The notes below the pieces were generated by a model. That model was not told the DNA's origin. It worked only from the letters and a program-made list of their open reading frames with translations, and did not search any database. Source: Nitrospirota bacterium (GTDB lineage Bacteria; Nitrospirota; Nitrospiria; SBBL01; Manganitrophaceae). Taken from it: DNA of 5,240 bases. A program made the translations under genes and the position numbers. Positions within the stretch are counted from its first letter, which is position 1, and each line of letters begins with the position of its first letter. The stretch covers positions 7,497 to 12,736 of the forward strand of contig JAHFEM010000011.1 in the NCBI GenBank assembly GCA_023248505.1, written 5' to 3'. Positions 4,665-5,240 of the stretch are shown one piece after another.

Positions 4665-5240
4665 ATGAAGATACTTGAATGCTCGACGTCTTTACTTCAA
4701 TTCTTAAAAAGAGTATGCCGTATTCTTCCTCCATTCACTCTAGTCGCTCTTCTCTTATCTTCGACGTCGGTATGGGGAGACGGCAAACAGAGCTCCGGTT
4801 CCCAAACTCCGCCGCCTGGTCCTCTTCCGCAGGCGACTGTCACGCCGCTTCCTTCCGACGCGCCCGCTCCTTGGGGAACCAATCCGGCCACTCTGGCCGG
4901 GGCGAAAATTTCCGACACGATCAAAGGAAATGGCTTCCTGCAGGAAACGGTTGATCTTCAAAACGGGAGCAGCTTCTTTTTCCAGAGCATTTCGTCGACC
5001 GATTTCTCGGTCGATTCCTACGTGAAGCGAACGGCCGGCGCGAACAACGATCCGACGGGAAATCTGATCTTCAATCAAGTCTTAAAGGACCCCGCCTGGG
5101 GGCTGACCGACCATAGCTTTATCAACGGATTCAAACAGCCGATTCAGCTCCATTTCGATATTGTCGAATCCAAGGTCGCCACATTAGGCGGGACCGCGTT
5201 TAACCAGATGGATATGTTTTTCAGACAGCAGCCTTTTCTC
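4665..5240 (+). CDS. Exported protein of unknown function, 5' part only
   Basis: An open frame begins at ATG 4665 with GCGGAG eight bases upstream and stays open for 192 codons to the window edge. The start reads MKILECSTSLLQFLKRVCRI, then a hydrophobic core (FTLVALLLSS) and a likely signal peptidase I site after G38 (SVWG/DG). A Pro/Ser/Thr-rich linker (about 42-70) follows, then a domain with aromatic-rich strands (SSFFFQSISSTDFSVDSYV). I do not recognise the domain. It lies 140 bases behind the lipoprotein gene on the same strand, with no clear terminator between them, so the two could be co-transcribed. Its G+C is higher than in the left half. Shorter frames on either strand here are shadows. 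Confidence 0.75.
   Translation, partial: MKILECSTSLLQFLKRVCRILPPFTLVALLLSSTSVWGDGKQSSGSQTPPPGPLPQATVTPLPSDAPAPWGTNPATLAGAKISDTIKGNGFLQETVDLQNGSSFFFQSISSTDFSVDSYVKRTAGANNDPTGNLIFNQVLKDPAWGLTDHSFINGFKQPIQLHFDIVESKVATLGGTAFNQMDMFFRQQPFL

Noticed and set aside
4679..5078. Overlapping frames on both strands near the right edge
   Set aside because: They overlap the open frame from 4665, which alone has a signal peptide, a plausible ribosome-binding site and continuity to the edge.

Overview
The window looks like an accessory, gene-sparse stretch of a Gram-negative bacterial chromosome. The support for Gram-negative is a lipobox lipoprotein with a secreted domain and a second exported protein with a Sec signal peptide. 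Base composition is mixed: the left half is AT-richer with long non-coding gaps, and the lipoprotein and the right-edge gene are visibly more GC-rich. The species cannot be read from the sequence. A Nitrospirota- or deltaproteobacteria-like host is a weak guess, based only on stand-alone Com-like zinc-ribbon proteins plus exported propeller proteins.

Layout. Positions 1-60 hold the 3' end of a Com-like zinc-ribbon gene. A small exported hypothetical protein follows (219-560), then a complete Com-like gene (818-1003) whose Shine-Dalgarno can fold into a leader hairpin. A long gap (1004-1594) carries a promoter and a structured RNA element ending in an intrinsic terminator (copy A, 1386-1470), followed by a third Com-like gene (1595-1777). 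A frameshifted single-domain response regulator lies at 1891-2266. The gap 2267-2730 holds two more copies of the structured RNA in tandem (B, 2371-2465; C, 2568-2653). Directly downstream is a lipoprotein (2731-4524) with one bacterial Ig-like domain and what reads as seven beta-propeller repeats. A second exported protein starts at 4665 and runs off the right edge.

The most striking signal is the RNA element, present three times. Each copy has a 5' UCUCUA that can pair with a downstream UAGAGA, interleaved with a helix GGCY/RGCC in which a U-A pair in two copies becomes C-G in the third. The RGCC arm is also the foot of the terminator hairpin, so the upstream fold and the terminator are mutually exclusive. 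This is the architecture of a riboswitch or protein-responsive attenuator. I recall no known class that fits its conserved sequence.

A possible unifying idea, which is inference only: phage Mu Com is an mRNA-binding zinc protein that opens an inhibitory structure, so the three Com-like paralogues here could act on these RNA leaders, including the hairpin in front of the second com gene. The orphan receiver domain and the exported propeller lipoprotein would then be neighbours or outputs. Nothing in the sequence proves this link.
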